From Clostridiaceae bacterium (lineage in GTDB: Bacteria; Bacillota_A; Clostridia; Clostridiales; Clostridiaceae): a DNA stretch of 64,000 bases. A program made the position numbers and the translations under genes. Each line of letters begins with the position of its first letter. Position 1 is the stretch's first letter. Positions 26,893 through 35,593 of this stretch are shown in pieces. The notes beneath the pieces are model-generated. The model made no database searches. It was not told where the DNA came from and saw nothing but the letters and a program-made list of their open reading frames with translations. The stretch is from positions 173,417 through 237,416 of the forward strand of contig JAQSXU010000002.1 in NCBI GenBank assembly GCA_029256485.1, read 5' to 3'.

Positions 26893-26926
26893 ATAAATTA
26901 TTTATATTTGAAATTTGTTTTTGTAT

Positions 26927-27295
26927 CTATTTCTTTGGAATTATTTCTGTCCAGTACCCATCTGGATCTATAATAAAATAAAGTCCCATTTCTTTATTTT
27001 CGTAGCAAATACATTTCATTTTTTTGTGGTGTTCATAAGCTTCATTAAAATTATCTACAGTAACAGCCATATGAAATTCATTTTCTCCTAGATCATAGGG
27101 TTCTTTTCTACCTCTTAACCAGGTTAATTCTAACTTATGACCTGTAGTCCCATCACCCAAAAAAGCAAGAATAAAGCTTTTATCTTCTGGTTCATATCTT
27201 CTTATTTCTTTAAACCCCAATGCTTTTTTGTAGAATTCAACACTTTCTTCCAAATCAGAAACATTAATATTGTTATGGTCAAAAGTAAACTTCAC
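26927..27295 (-). CDS. VOC family (glyoxalase-like) protein
   Basis: A 122-residue vicinal-oxygen-chelate protein related to lactoylglutathione lyase. It has two beta-alpha-beta-beta-beta modules: NNINVSDLEESVEFYKKALGF and, C-terminally, FHMAVTVDNFNEAYEHHKK with FIIDPDGYWTEII. The start is the GTG at 27295, 8 bases after AAGGGAG; a TTG further upstream lies in the RBS. Glyoxalase I-like metal ligands are plausible (H at residue 7, the Glu of LELTW, H of EFHMAV, E of WTEII), but substrate is not proven. Confidence 0.82.
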   Translation of the reverse strand: MKFTFDHNNINVSDLEESVEFYKKALGFKEIRRYEPEDKSFILAFLGDGTTGHKLELTWLRGRKEPYDLGENEFHMAVTVDNFNEAYEHHKKMKCICYENKEMGLYFIIDPDGYWTEIIPKK

Positions 27296-27410
27296 TTTAA
27301 TTACTCCCTTCAATTAAAAATATTTAATTATAGTATACCAGTATTATAAGTTTTTTTAAATTATGTTATTATTTAGTAAGTAAATTATTTTTAAATAAGG
27401 AGGAATTTAT

Positions 27411-28142
27411 ATGAATAAATATAAAGCTACTATATATTTTATATATCACAGCGGATTTGCTGTGAAAACTAACAATCACTTTTTAATATTTGATTTTTAT
27501 AAAAAGCCAGTTAATATGAATGGAAGTACAAAAAAACTTTTAAATATGGAAAATTTTAATAAAATGCAGAATTTATTTGTTTTTGCATCTCACAGCCATG
27601 GTGATCATTTTAATCCTGAAATACTAGAATTTGAAAAATATAATCCCCATATTGAGTATGTACTCAGCAGTGATATAAACATTGAAAAAAAACATAACTA
27701 TAATATAATAAGCGAAGGTGAAGAGCAGCATTTTCAAAATTTGTCTGTTAAAGCTTATGGCTCCACGGATATAGGAATTTCATTTCTAGTAAAAGTAGAC
27801 GGCTTAACTATTTTCCATGCTGGAGACCTTAATTGGTGGCACTGGAAAGAAGACAGCGCAGAGGAACGCAGTTTAGCTGAAATTTCATTTAAATCAGAAA
27901 TTGAAAAACTAAAAATTGAAAATTCTATTGATATTGCTTTTTTCCCTGTTGATCCAAGATTAGAGGAGTTTTATTATATTGGAGGAAAATATTTTACTGA
28001 AAGCATTAAGCCCAAGATGCTTATTCCAATGCATTTTGGCGATAATTTAAAAATTACAAAGGAATTCAAAAATAAGATTATTGGAACTACTGTCAATATA
28101 GTTGAGCTTAATGATTTTGGACAACAAATTGTATTTAATTAA
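27411..28142 (+). CDS. MBL-fold metallo-hydrolase
   Basis: A 243-residue metallo-beta-lactamase fold protein with the metal motif ASHSHGDHFNP (His61, His63, Asp65, His66), FHAGDLNWWHW contributing a further Asp, and IPMHFGD with a later His. Closest in layout to the short UlaG-like or YcbL-like hydrolases; the substrate is unknown. AAGGAGG precedes the ATG. Confidence 0.87.
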   Translation: MNKYKATIYFIYHSGFAVKTNNHFLIFDFYKKPVNMNGSTKKLLNMENFNKMQNLFVFASHSHGDHFNPEILEFEKYNPHIEYVLSSDINIEKKHNYNIISEGEEQHFQNLSVKAYGSTDIGISFLVKVDGLTIFHAGDLNWWHWKEDSAEERSLAEISFKSEIEKLKIENSIDIAFFPVDPRLEEFYYIGGKYFTESIKPKMLIPMHFGDNLKITKEFKNKIIGTTVNIVELNDFGQQIVFN

Positions 28143-28192
28143 ATTAAATGCACATAATATTATTAATTCTTTTTTTAGGAGGATTAAATATT

Positions 28193-28348
28193 ATGAAAAC
28201 AAAAGATCATAGAGAATATACTAAGAATGCCTATTTAGAAAATGGTACCAAGACTCAAAGCCCATGGTCAAAAAATAAATTTAACACCACCATAAAGGAG
28301 CCTGGTACCAATGAAAGCGGTATTGAAGCAAGAAAAAAGGGATGGTAA
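28193..28348 (+). CDS. small hypothetical protein (51 aa)
   Basis: An ATG preceded by AGGAGG at 28177-28182 opens a 51-residue hydrophilic protein starting MKTKDHREYTKNAYLENGTK and ending ESGIEARKKGW. It follows the MBL gene by 50 bases on the same strand. No recognised domain; no membrane segment or signal. Strong RBS and Lys/Asn-rich composition like its neighbours support a real gene. A longer frame beginning at 28148 lacks an RBS. Confidence 0.6.
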   Translation: MKTKDHREYTKNAYLENGTKTQSPWSKNKFNTTIKEPGTNESGIEARKKGW

Positions 28349-28368
28349 CTGATAGCATTTAATATTGT

Positions 28369-29493
28369 TTATATGCTGGCAAGTTCATAAAAAATATCTA
28401 CTCCTTTTTCTATTATATTATCAGGAAAGTCATATTCCGCAGTATGAAGCTGAGGGTGCAGTATTCCATCACCGATTCCAAGCATTGCACCTTTTGTCTT
28501 TTTGGTAAAATACCCAAAGTCTTCAGACCATCTGAATGGGTGTAAAATTTCTTTATAGCTTAATCCAATATTTTTACATCCATTCTTTACCTTTTCAACA
28601 CATTCACTATTATTTCTAGTCTCTGGGAATTCATCACAAAATGTGATATCATAATCAAGCTTATTTTCTTTTGAACAGCTTTCAGTATATCTTACTATCT
28701 CATTTTCAAGTCTGCCTAAGTCTGCTTCATTCTCTGCTCTTATTGTAAACATTACTTCTCCAATACCGGCAGAGGTCCCAAAAGCCTTTTCACCTATATT
28801 TACATTGACAATAGTACAAAGCACCATTGAACTGTATATATCAATTTTAGTAATATCCCTTAAAAATTTAATTATATCCGCAGCTGCATATGCAGGATTA
28901 ATTCCAAACTCAGGATAAGCAGCATGTGAATGCTTACCTATTAGTTTTATTACTACTCCCTTTGATGTGCAGGCAAATACGTTATTCTTACAGATAATGC
29001 TTCCATTTTCAAAGCCTGGTATATTATGAAATGCATATATTTCATCAATTTTATTTTTTTCTAAAAATCCATCTTGAACAACTTTTCTAGCTCCTGTTCC
29101 AATTTCCTCTGATGGCTGAAAAATAATGAATATATTTTTATCCTTAATTGGATTAGCTTCTATTTCAAGTGCAAGGCCGGCAGCAACAGCACAGTGACCA
29201 TCGTGTCCACATTTATGTGATGCCTCAGAATCTTTAGATTTATATGTAATGTCCGTAGTTTCCTCAATGGGAAGTCCATCCATATCTGCTCTGAAGCAAA
29301 CATTTTTAAATTGTTCACCATTTTTTTTAAAGGCATAAATATAGCCATGTTCTTTTACTGTCTTAAAGGATGTATTCTCTCTTAAGAATTTATCAATAAT
29401 TTCAATAGTTTTCTTTTCTCTACCTGAAAGCTCAGCATTTTTATGAAGTTCATGTCTTAATTCAATACAAGTTTTCAAATTTTCTTCATTCAT
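28369..29493 (-). CDS. M20 family metallopeptidase / amidohydrolase
   Basis: A 374-residue zinc amidohydrolase of the M20D type (N-acyl-amino-acid or IAA-amino-acid hydrolases). Metal-site segments: ELRHELHKNAELSGREKKT at the start, SHKCGHDGHCAVAAGLAL, QPSEEIGTGARK and the C-terminal LHTAEYDFPD. The dimerisation domain lies about residues 170-280. The window has a second M20 protein at 56763-57956 with only family-level similarity. AAAGGGAG precedes the ATG; convergent with the small ORF and divergent from the exonuclease gene. Confidence 0.9.
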   Translation of the reverse strand: MNEENLKTCIELRHELHKNAELSGREKKTIEIIDKFLRENTSFKTVKEHGYIYAFKKNGEQFKNVCFRADMDGLPIEETTDITYKSKDSEASHKCGHDGHCAVAAGLALEIEANPIKDKNIFIIFQPSEEIGTGARKVVQDGFLEKNKIDEIYAFHNIPGFENGSIICKNNVFACTSKGVVIKLIGKHSHAAYPEFGINPAYAAADIIKFLRDITKIDIYSSMVLCTIVNVNIGEKAFGTSAGIGEVMFTIRAENEADLGRLENEIVRYTESCSKENKLDYDITFCDEFPETRNNSECVEKVKNGCKNIGLSYKEILHPFRWSEDFGYFTKKTKGAMLGIGDGILHPQLHTAEYDFPDNIIEKGVDIFYELASI

Positions 29494-29703
29494 ATATATC
29501 TCTCCCTTTTAGCTATTTTAATTAGTCTATGTGTAACATTTTAATATTTTATGGATTAAAATTAAAGCCATTTAAACTATTTAATGTTTTTAAGTACTGA
29601 ATTTGCACAAATTATAATTTTACAGCTATTTTTTTATTAAAATTCGTGGCATAATAAATAATGTGAATAATTTTTCAGTAGATTTAATTAATTGGAGAAT
29701 GAT

Positions 29704-30474
29704 ATGAATTATATAGTATTTGATTTAGAATTTAATCAGGGGTCAAATAGATGCAACCGCATTAGCAATATTAATCCCAGATGTCCATTTGAAATAATTC
29801 AAATTGGAGCAATAAAACTTAATAGTGAATTTAAATTTATATCTTCATTTGATAGTTTAATAAAACCACAAATATATACAGACATTAATCCATATGTAAA
29901 GGAAATAACAAACATCACCATTGAACAATTGCTGGATAAGAAATCCTTTAAGGAAGTTTATAATGAATTAATAGACTTTATTGGACATGACAGAAATATT
30001 TTATGCGTTTGGGGAACAGCTGATATAAAAGAACTTCACAGGAATATAGCATATCATGGATTAGATGCAACTGTAATATCAAGGGAATACATTAATATCC
30101 AATTGCATACGTCCAAATTATTTAACTGTAAAAATGGAATCAACATTGGGCTTAAAAATGCAGTGGAGCTATTAAATATCCCCGCTGATACAAATTTTCA
30201 TAATGCCATTAATGATGCATATTATACCGCAGAGGTATTTAAAAAAATCTATAATGATAATATTCAGCCCAAAATATATAACCCTCTTAAATACCTTGAG
30301 CCCACTAAAAGACTTAGGAATGCCCAATATAAGCAAATTGATACTGAAAGTTTAATAAAGCAGTTTCAAAAAATGTTTAACAGAGAAATGACCCATGAGG
30401 AGCAATCTATTATTAAATTAGCTTACTTAATGGGAAAGACAAACCAATTTCAGCTTAATAACAACACTAAATAA
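29704..30474 (+). CDS. 3'-5' exonuclease, DEDDh type
   Basis: A 256-residue DnaQ-like exonuclease. Exo I is YIVFDLEFNQG (Asp7, Glu9), Exo II lies in the region around ILCVWGTADIKEL, and Exo III is FHNAINDAYYTAEVF (His and Asp). It resembles KapD/ERI-1-like stand-alone exonucleases acting on RNA or DNA ends. The start is the ATG at 29704 with GGAG 6 bases upstream; the TTG at 29692 is part of the RBS. It is followed by surE after 26 bases on the same strand. Confidence 0.88.
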   Translation: MNYIVFDLEFNQGSNRCNRISNINPRCPFEIIQIGAIKLNSEFKFISSFDSLIKPQIYTDINPYVKEITNITIEQLLDKKSFKEVYNELIDFIGHDRNILCVWGTADIKELHRNIAYHGLDATVISREYINIQLHTSKLFNCKNGINIGLKNAVELLNIPADTNFHNAINDAYYTAEVFKKIYNDNIQPKIYNPLKYLEPTKRLRNAQYKQIDTESLIKQFQKMFNREMTHEEQSIIKLAYLMGKTNQFQLNNNTK

Positions 30475-30500
30475 AAATCATTAAAAGTATGGAGGAATTT

Positions 30501-31256
30501 ATGAGAATTTTAATTACAAATGACGATGGTATTTTTGCTCCTGGAATAAATAGTCTGGCTAAAGAAATTTCTAAAACACATGAGGTCATAGTTGTAGCGC
30601 CACTTGAGCAGAGAAGTGCTTTCAGCCATTCAATAACGATTAGGAAACCAATACAAGTTAAAGAAATAAATTTACCAGAGTTAAATATTAAATCCTATGG
30701 CATTAATGGTACTCCTGCTGACTGTGTAAGGGTAGCTTTAGATAAATTGATTTCAGATAATGTGGATTTGGTTTTATCCGGCATCAATTTCGGCCTCAAT
30801 ATAGGTACAGATGTTTTATATTCAGGAACAGTATCTGCTGCCATAGAGGCTTCATTATATAATATACCTTCAATTGCTGTGTCACAGCAGATTGCAAATA
30901 GTGAGGAAGTAAATTATAATGTTGCTGCAAAGTATGCATCAGACATATTAGAGAAAGCAAAAACTTATTTAAAGGATAATATAGTGTTGAATATAAACGT
31001 GCCTGCTTCCGCAGAAGCTGAAATTAAGGGTATTAAAGTATGCAGAATTGGAGATAAGGTATTTAATAATTCTTTTTCTGAAACCATTGATGAAAATGGT
31101 GAAATGTCACTTTTATTGGGTGGAACTATAAATGAAGAGAAGAATTTAGATTCGGATAGATTTTATTTAAAGCAGGGTTATGTTACAATTACTCCTCTGC
31201 ATTATGATTTTACCAATTATAAAATACTAAAAGAGGTTGAAAGCTGGATTTATTAA
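30501..31256 (+). CDS. surE: 5'/3'-nucleotidase SurE
   Basis: A 251-residue nucleoside monophosphate phosphatase. It starts MRILITNDDGIFAPG (metal Asp8-Asp9), has the Ser loop APLEQRSAFSHSIT, YGINGTPADCVRVAL, and the Asn metal loop SGINFGLNIGTDVLYSGTV. The start is the ATG at 30501 with GGAGG upstream (30491-30495); the upstream ATG at 30489 overlaps the RBS. Likely co-transcribed with the exonuclease gene. Confidence 0.96.
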   Translation: MRILITNDDGIFAPGINSLAKEISKTHEVIVVAPLEQRSAFSHSITIRKPIQVKEINLPELNIKSYGINGTPADCVRVALDKLISDNVDLVLSGINFGLNIGTDVLYSGTVSAAIEASLYNIPSIAVSQQIANSEEVNYNVAAKYASDILEKAKTYLKDNIVLNINVPASAEAEIKGIKVCRIGDKVFNNSFSETIDENGEMSLLLGGTINEEKNLDSDRFYLKQGYVTITPLHYDFTNYKILKEVESWIY

Positions 31257-31257
31257 A

Positions 31258-31294
31258 AAAAGCCTCAAGTGATAAATTATCATTTGAGGCTTTG
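31258..31294. terminator. bidirectional terminator
   Basis: Arms AAAGCCTCAAGTGATAA and TTATCATTTGAGGCTTT (one G-T pair) between convergent surE and glycerol dehydrogenase. Confidence 0.9.
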
Positions 31295-31307
31295 GATTTA
31301 TCATATA

Positions 31308-32399
31308 TTATTTATAAAGTTTTCCCAATGCATCTGCTGCGAGGATTGCAGCGTAAACATCATCAGCAGTTACTTTAAATGGCATATTATGAATAGTCTC
31401 TCCTTCAGCACAGGTAGCTTCAGCTACTTTTCGTATTTCATCCTCTTTAACTTCTTTTATTCCCATGTCTTCCAATGTAACAGGAAGATCTAAATCAAGG
31501 CACAATCCAATTACTTCTTCCATCTCTTCTAAAGGACTATTTTCTAATACTAATTGTACAATTGTACCAAATGCAACTTTTTCACCATGATATAAATGAT
31601 GGCATTGCTCAAGTACTGTAAAACCATTGTGTATTGCATGAGCACCTGCTAGTCCGCCGCTTTCAAATCCAACACCGCTTAAAAATGTGTTTGCTTCAAC
31701 TATATTTTCTACAGCTTCAGTACATACCTTATTTTCAACCGCAAGCTTTGCCTTTAATCCATCTTGAAGCAGTGTTTCATAGCAGAGTTTTGCTAAACTT
31801 AATGCTGCTTTTGTAATTTTTCCTCCAGTCATGTTTGCAGCACCAGACCTAGAACATGCTCTTGCTTCAAAATATGTAGCTAATGCATCACCAATACCTG
31901 ACACAATAAGTCTTGCTGGGGCTTTTGAAACGATTCCAGTATCAACTAAAACCAATTCTGGATTTTTAGGTAAAATAAGATATTCGCTGAATACTCCTTC
32001 TTCTGTGTAAATTACTGATAATGCACTGCATGGAGCATCTGTTGAGGCTATTGTAGGCACTATTACTACTGGAATATTTGAATAATGTGCTACAGCCTTT
32101 GCAGTATCAAATATTTTTCCTCCTCCGATTCCAACAACTACATCACAATTATTCTTTCTAACTAAATCCATTAATCTATCTATTTCACTTTTGCAGCATT
32201 CTCCGTTAAAGCCTTCAAATACTAATTTAACATTGTCACCTTTAAAACTTTCTTCTATCACTGGTTTAGTTCTTTTTATGCCATTTGGACTTGCAATTAT
32301 AAAAAATGATTTACCCAGATTTTTAGTATGGTCCTTAAAATTTTTTAATTCCCCATTACCCTGTACGTACTTACTTGGTGATATTATTATCCTTGCCAT
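31308..32399 (-). CDS. gldA: glycerol dehydrogenase
   Basis: A 363-residue member of the iron/zinc-dependent alcohol dehydrogenase superfamily, oxidising glycerol to dihydroxyacetone with NAD+. Motifs: GIGGGKIFDTAKAVA, PTIASTDAPCSALSVIY, SGIGDALATYFEARA, GFESGGLAGAHAIHNG and HHLYHGEKVAFG with the metal His residues. The start is the ATG at 32399, 8 bases after AAGGAG; a GTG three codons upstream lies next to the RBS. Own promoter at 32434-32462. Confidence 0.93.
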   Translation of the reverse strand: MARIIISPSKYVQGNGELKNFKDHTKNLGKSFFIIASPNGIKRTKPVIEESFKGDNVKLVFEGFNGECCKSEIDRLMDLVRKNNCDVVVGIGGGKIFDTAKAVAHYSNIPVVIVPTIASTDAPCSALSVIYTEEGVFSEYLILPKNPELVLVDTGIVSKAPARLIVSGIGDALATYFEARACSRSGAANMTGGKITKAALSLAKLCYETLLQDGLKAKLAVENKVCTEAVENIVEANTFLSGVGFESGGLAGAHAIHNGFTVLEQCHHLYHGEKVAFGTIVQLVLENSPLEEMEEVIGLCLDLDLPVTLEDMGIKEVKEDEIRKVAEATCAEGETIHNMPFKVTADDVYAAILAADALGKLYK

Positions 32400-32433
32400 A
32401 TTAAACACTCCTTAAATTTATTTTTATACTTTT

Positions 32434-32462
32434 ATTTTATGTTTATAAATAGCTTAATGCAA
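32434..32462 (-). promoter_or_regulatory. gldA promoter
   Basis: Minus strand TTGCAT (32462-32457), 17 bases, TAAAAT (32439-32434), about 35 bases before the gldA start. Confidence 0.55.
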
Positions 32463-32653
32463 AGGCCCTGCTAACTAATATAACCATTTTGTGGATAAAT
32501 ATAATATACTTCCTTCACCTATCTAATTGTAGCTATTATTTGCAAATTAAATATTTAACAATCTTTTCGCAGTTCAACATATTTATAATTTCATCAAAGA
32601 TGTTATAATAATACTGCTGATAAATAATTATATTATAAACGAAGGGGAAAACA

Positions 32654-33412
32654 ATGGATGCAAAACAGGTTTTAGAAATTGCTCTTTCTGCAGGAGAAAT
32701 GCTTTTAAGCAATGGAGCAGAAACATATAGAGTTGAGGAAACTATCGAGAGAATATGTAATTCTTATAATTTGAGATGTGAATGCATGGCCACTGCAAAA
32801 GGTGTATTTGTGTCAGTGGTAGATAATAATGATGAAAAGGTAACTTCATTAAAAAAGATTAAATCTACATGTGTTGATTTATATAGAATTGAATTGGTTA
32901 ACTCATTTTCAAGAAATATTCAAAATACACATATTACCTATGAAGAAGCAAAAAAAATATTAAGAGATATAGATAACGCCCCATATTTCAAATTTCCAGT
33001 AAGGCTTTTGGCTGCTTGTATGACATCATTTATCTATTCACTATTTTTTAATGGGACAATCTATGATGCTATTGCTTCCGCCATAATAAGTATTTGTATT
33101 TATTGTCTGTTGGAAAAGACCTCTGGAATAAATCTATTTAAATTTTTTGAATTTTTCTTTTCAGGCTTTTTAATTGGCGGGTTAAGTATGACGGCAGAAA
33201 AATTACTGCCATTTATTAATAAAGGTAATGTTATCACTGGAGCAATAATGATTCTTATTCCTGGAGTAGCATTAACTAATGGAATTAAAGATATTATATA
33301 TAATGATTTTATGTCTGGTATTGTAAAATTTGGTGAATCAATGCTTATAATAACTGCAATTGGAGCAGGTATTGGTGCAGCATTAACACTTGGATCAGGA
33401 GTTATATTATGA
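32654..33412 (+). CDS. threonine/serine exporter ThrE family, N-terminal type subunit
   Basis: A 252-residue protein of the DUF1212 half of ThrE. A cytoplasmic N-terminal domain (residues 1-115) with MLLSNGAETYRVEETIERI and CMATAKGVFVSV precedes about five membrane helices from residue 118 on. In this type ThrE is split into two subunits, and the second follows with an ATGA overlap. Substrate is inferred from the family only. AAGGGG lies 6 bases before the ATG. Confidence 0.88.
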   Translation: MDAKQVLEIALSAGEMLLSNGAETYRVEETIERICNSYNLRCECMATAKGVFVSVVDNNDEKVTSLKKIKSTCVDLYRIELVNSFSRNIQNTHITYEEAKKILRDIDNAPYFKFPVRLLAACMTSFIYSLFFNGTIYDAIASAIISICIYCLLEKTSGINLFKFFEFFFSGFLIGGLSMTAEKLLPFINKGNVITGAIMILIPGVALTNGIKDIIYNDFMSGIVKFGESMLIITAIGAGIGAALTLGSGVIL

Positions 33413-33843
33413 TTAAGCAGATAATTTTGGCATTTTTCGGAAGCATATTTCCCGTAATACTTTTCAACATTGATAGGAAAAAAATTATATGGACAGGCTT
33501 TAGCGGTGCATTGGGCTGGTCCACATATCTTATGGTATATAATAATACAAACAGCCCAGTAATGTCTTCATTTACCGGGGCATGTATTTTAGGAATATAC
33601 AGTGAAATAATGGCAAGGATTCTTAAAACCCCTGCCATGGAATTTTCAATACCTGGTATATTTCCTTTGGTTCCGGGTATAACAGCTTATTATACTATTA
33701 GTAATATTGTTGAAAAAAACTATTATGTGGCTTACTCCAGTGCTTTGCAGACTATAGCTGTAGGCGGTGCAATTGGATTTGGAATAATGCTGTCTGCTAC
33801 TACATTCCGTTTTTTTTCTGGAATGATGAAGTTTGGTAAATGA
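33409..33843 (+). CDS. threonine/serine exporter ThrE family, C-terminal type subunit
   Basis: A 144-residue membrane protein of the DUF3815 half of ThrE with about four hydrophobic helices. Typical segments are FSGALGWSTYLMVY, ILGIYSEIMARI, and IPGIFPLVPGITAYYT. Its ATG overlaps the stop of the preceding subunit (ATGA), indicating coupled translation. Together with the upstream gene it forms the complete two-part exporter. Confidence 0.88.
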   Translation: MIKQIILAFFGSIFPVILFNIDRKKIIWTGFSGALGWSTYLMVYNNTNSPVMSSFTGACILGIYSEIMARILKTPAMEFSIPGIFPLVPGITAYYTISNIVEKNYYVAYSSALQTIAVGGAIGFGIMLSATTFRFFSGMMKFGK

Positions 33844-33859
33844 AAATTCTAATATTAAA

Positions 33860-34420
33860 TTAACCTATATTAACCTTTTGCTCTAATTGCTGAAGCAAAG
33901 TTAAGTATTTATTTTGAATACCAGTGTTTTCAGCATTCTTTTCAAATGTGGTGCATTCTTGTTCCAGCTTTTCAAGAGTTGGCTTTGATAAATTATTTTC
34001 CGCAAATTTATACACCACATTATCCTCTTTTTCAATATGCCTTGTTAGCAAATCAGCATAACCTATGGCATTTGCTATTACATCTACCCGGGCATCCATA
34101 TTTCCGTTTTCCACTTCATTAACTGCAGTTTCTAAATTTTTAATATACAGCCTTCCCATATCATGCTCCACCAGCATGCCATGTGTCACAAGCTTCTCTG
34201 CAGTACCTTTTAATTCTTCCACCATTTTCACAAACAGAAATTTTTCTTCTTTACCATGATGGTGCTTATCTGCATAATTTCTTATAAAATCAATTATTTT
34301 GTGAAAATCCTCATAGTCCACCTGGTTGTTATTTAAAATATTTAAACAGTATTTTCTTATAACCTTCAGCATTCTAGAAATGTTTTTATGTTCAGAAACC
34401 ATTATTTCCACAGCATTCAA
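33860..34420 (-). CDS. hemerythrin domain-containing protein
   Basis: A 186-residue four-helix protein. The N-terminal SEHKNISRMLKVI supplies one His ligand, followed by YADKHHHGKEEKFLF (HHxxEE), THGMLVEHDMGRLY and LLTRHIEKEDNVVY, which are the diiron ligands of bacterial hemerythrin-like proteins (Hr/RIC-like). Roles in O2 or NO sensing or protection are usual in anaerobes. It starts 3 bases after the stop of the gene upstream and shares its promoter. Confidence 0.9.
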   Translation of the reverse strand: MNAVEIMVSEHKNISRMLKVIRKYCLNILNNNQVDYEDFHKIIDFIRNYADKHHHGKEEKFLFVKMVEELKGTAEKLVTHGMLVEHDMGRLYIKNLETAVNEVENGNMDARVDVIANAIGYADLLTRHIEKEDNVVYKFAENNLSKPTLEKLEQECTTFEKNAENTGIQNKYLTLLQQLEQKVNIG

Positions 34421-34423
34421 AAT

Positions 34424-35065
34424 CTACAGCCCCTTTACTTGAATTTTGTATTTTCTCTCTTCAATTTTAATAAATGTAAATTTACAGTTTAGTGCTTCTA
34501 CAAAAGCTTTAATCCATGCTTCTCTTAAATTATAGAAATTTGCCGCATCACCTTTAACTCTTTCCCAGAATTCAGTATGCAGGCATGTTCTTGCATACCA
34601 CTGTATTTCATTTTCATCAGAGTTAATTATTCTGTTTACATTGTCACAAGGCATGCCTTCAAGAATATAATCATTTATTGCACTGTAAATTTCTTCAGGC
34701 AGTTCTGGAGTTTTATGTTCTTTATACTGCTGCCCTTGTTTTTCACCCTGATCTTTAAACATTTTAATTAAATCATCTATATAATTATTATTTTTATTTA
34801 AAATTAGTGTAACCCAAGCGGCCTGCCTTAATTCAGCACTTTTAATAGTTTTTTGAAGCCATCCGTGAATATTTGAAGTATCTATTATTTCATCAAGGGG
34901 CTTTTTCTCTGTGGGCTGCCCGAAGTCACTGTAAATTTCACTTTTCCACTGCTCCACTGGCAGGTGTTTTTCCTCTGCTAATTTAATAATATTCTCCTCT
35001 AAACTTTCAAACCAAACAATTTTATTAAATAACCAAATATGAATCTTTCCCAAAAATAAACTCAT
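34424..35065 (-). CDS. conserved hypothetical protein in the hemerythrin operon
   Basis: A 213-residue, mostly alpha-helical soluble protein I cannot assign. It has a Trp-rich N-terminus (KIHIWLFNKIVWFESLEE), a central YKEHKTPELPEEIYSAIN and a C-terminal WYARTCLHTEFWERVKGD followed by FIKIEERKYKIQVKGL. A His/Cys pair (CLHTEFW) might bind a ligand, but this is a guess. The start is the ATG at 35065 after AAAGG; a TTG at 35074 is upstream. It is the first gene before hemerythrin, so a redox or NO-linked role is plausible. Confidence 0.6.
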   Translation of the reverse strand: MSLFLGKIHIWLFNKIVWFESLEENIIKLAEEKHLPVEQWKSEIYSDFGQPTEKKPLDEIIDTSNIHGWLQKTIKSAELRQAAWVTLILNKNNNYIDDLIKMFKDQGEKQGQQYKEHKTPELPEEIYSAINDYILEGMPCDNVNRIINSDENEIQWYARTCLHTEFWERVKGDAANFYNLREAWIKAFVEALNCKFTFIKIEERKYKIQVKGL

Positions 35066-35110
35066 ACTGCACAACCTTTCTAAAATATTTTTTTGTTTTA
35101 CTTTAAAACA

Positions 35111-35152
35111 ATTATAGCAGTAAGTTTGATTTTGGTAGGTAACAAATGTTAC
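35111..35152 (-). promoter_or_regulatory. promoter and CRP/FNR-type box of the hemerythrin operon
   Basis: The minus-strand -10 TATAAT is at 35116-35111, with a poor -35. A perfect GTAAC-N4-GTTAC dyad lies at 35139-35152. Its centre is 41.5 bases upstream of the expected start near 35104, the classic class II activator position of CRP/FNR family proteins. From memory, GTAAC-N4-GTTAC is like the clostridial HcpR motif for nitrosative stress. Confidence 0.5.
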
Positions 35153-35155
35153 AAA

Positions 35156-35593
35156 CTAATTGTTTATTTTTTTTATAGCTTCCTCCAATGTATGCCATGC
35201 AAGTACAGCACATTTGGTTCTAGCAGGCATCATTGATATATTCTTTAAAGCTATGGCATCTTCAAGCTTTTCCAATTCATCTTCATCTATTATTTCTTTT
35301 TTTATCATGCCAAGAAATGTTTTAACATAATCCAATGCCTCTTCAATTGACTTGCCTTTAATAAGATCTATCATTATGGATGTGGATGCTTGAGAAATTG
35401 CACAGCCGCTTCCCTCATAAGCTGCATCCAATATAATATTCCCATTAAGTTTTAATGATAGAGTTATATCATCACCACAGCTTGGATTGTGTCCTCTTTC
35501 ACTGCAGTCAGCATGATGTAAATGTCTTTTATTGGTCTTATCCTGATTATGCTCTGTAATGATTTCTGAATAAATTAAACTAAGATCGTCCAT
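35156..35593 (-). CDS. sufU: SUF system scaffold/sulfur-transfer protein SufU
   Basis: A 145-residue IscU-like zinc protein of the Gram-positive SUF system, accepting sulfur from SufS. Conserved Cys sites: CSERGHNPSCGDDI, EGSGCAISQAST and ARTKCAVLAWHTLEE. It overlaps the sufS stop by 14 bases. Last gene of sufCBDSU. The typical SufU insertion (compared with IscU) is present around residues 75-100. Confidence 0.94.
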   Translation of the reverse strand: MDDLSLIYSEIITEHNQDKTNKRHLHHADCSERGHNPSCGDDITLSLKLNGNIILDAAYEGSGCAISQASTSIMIDLIKGKSIEEALDYVKTFLGMIKKEIIDEDELEKLEDAIALKNISMMPARTKCAVLAWHTLEEAIKKINN

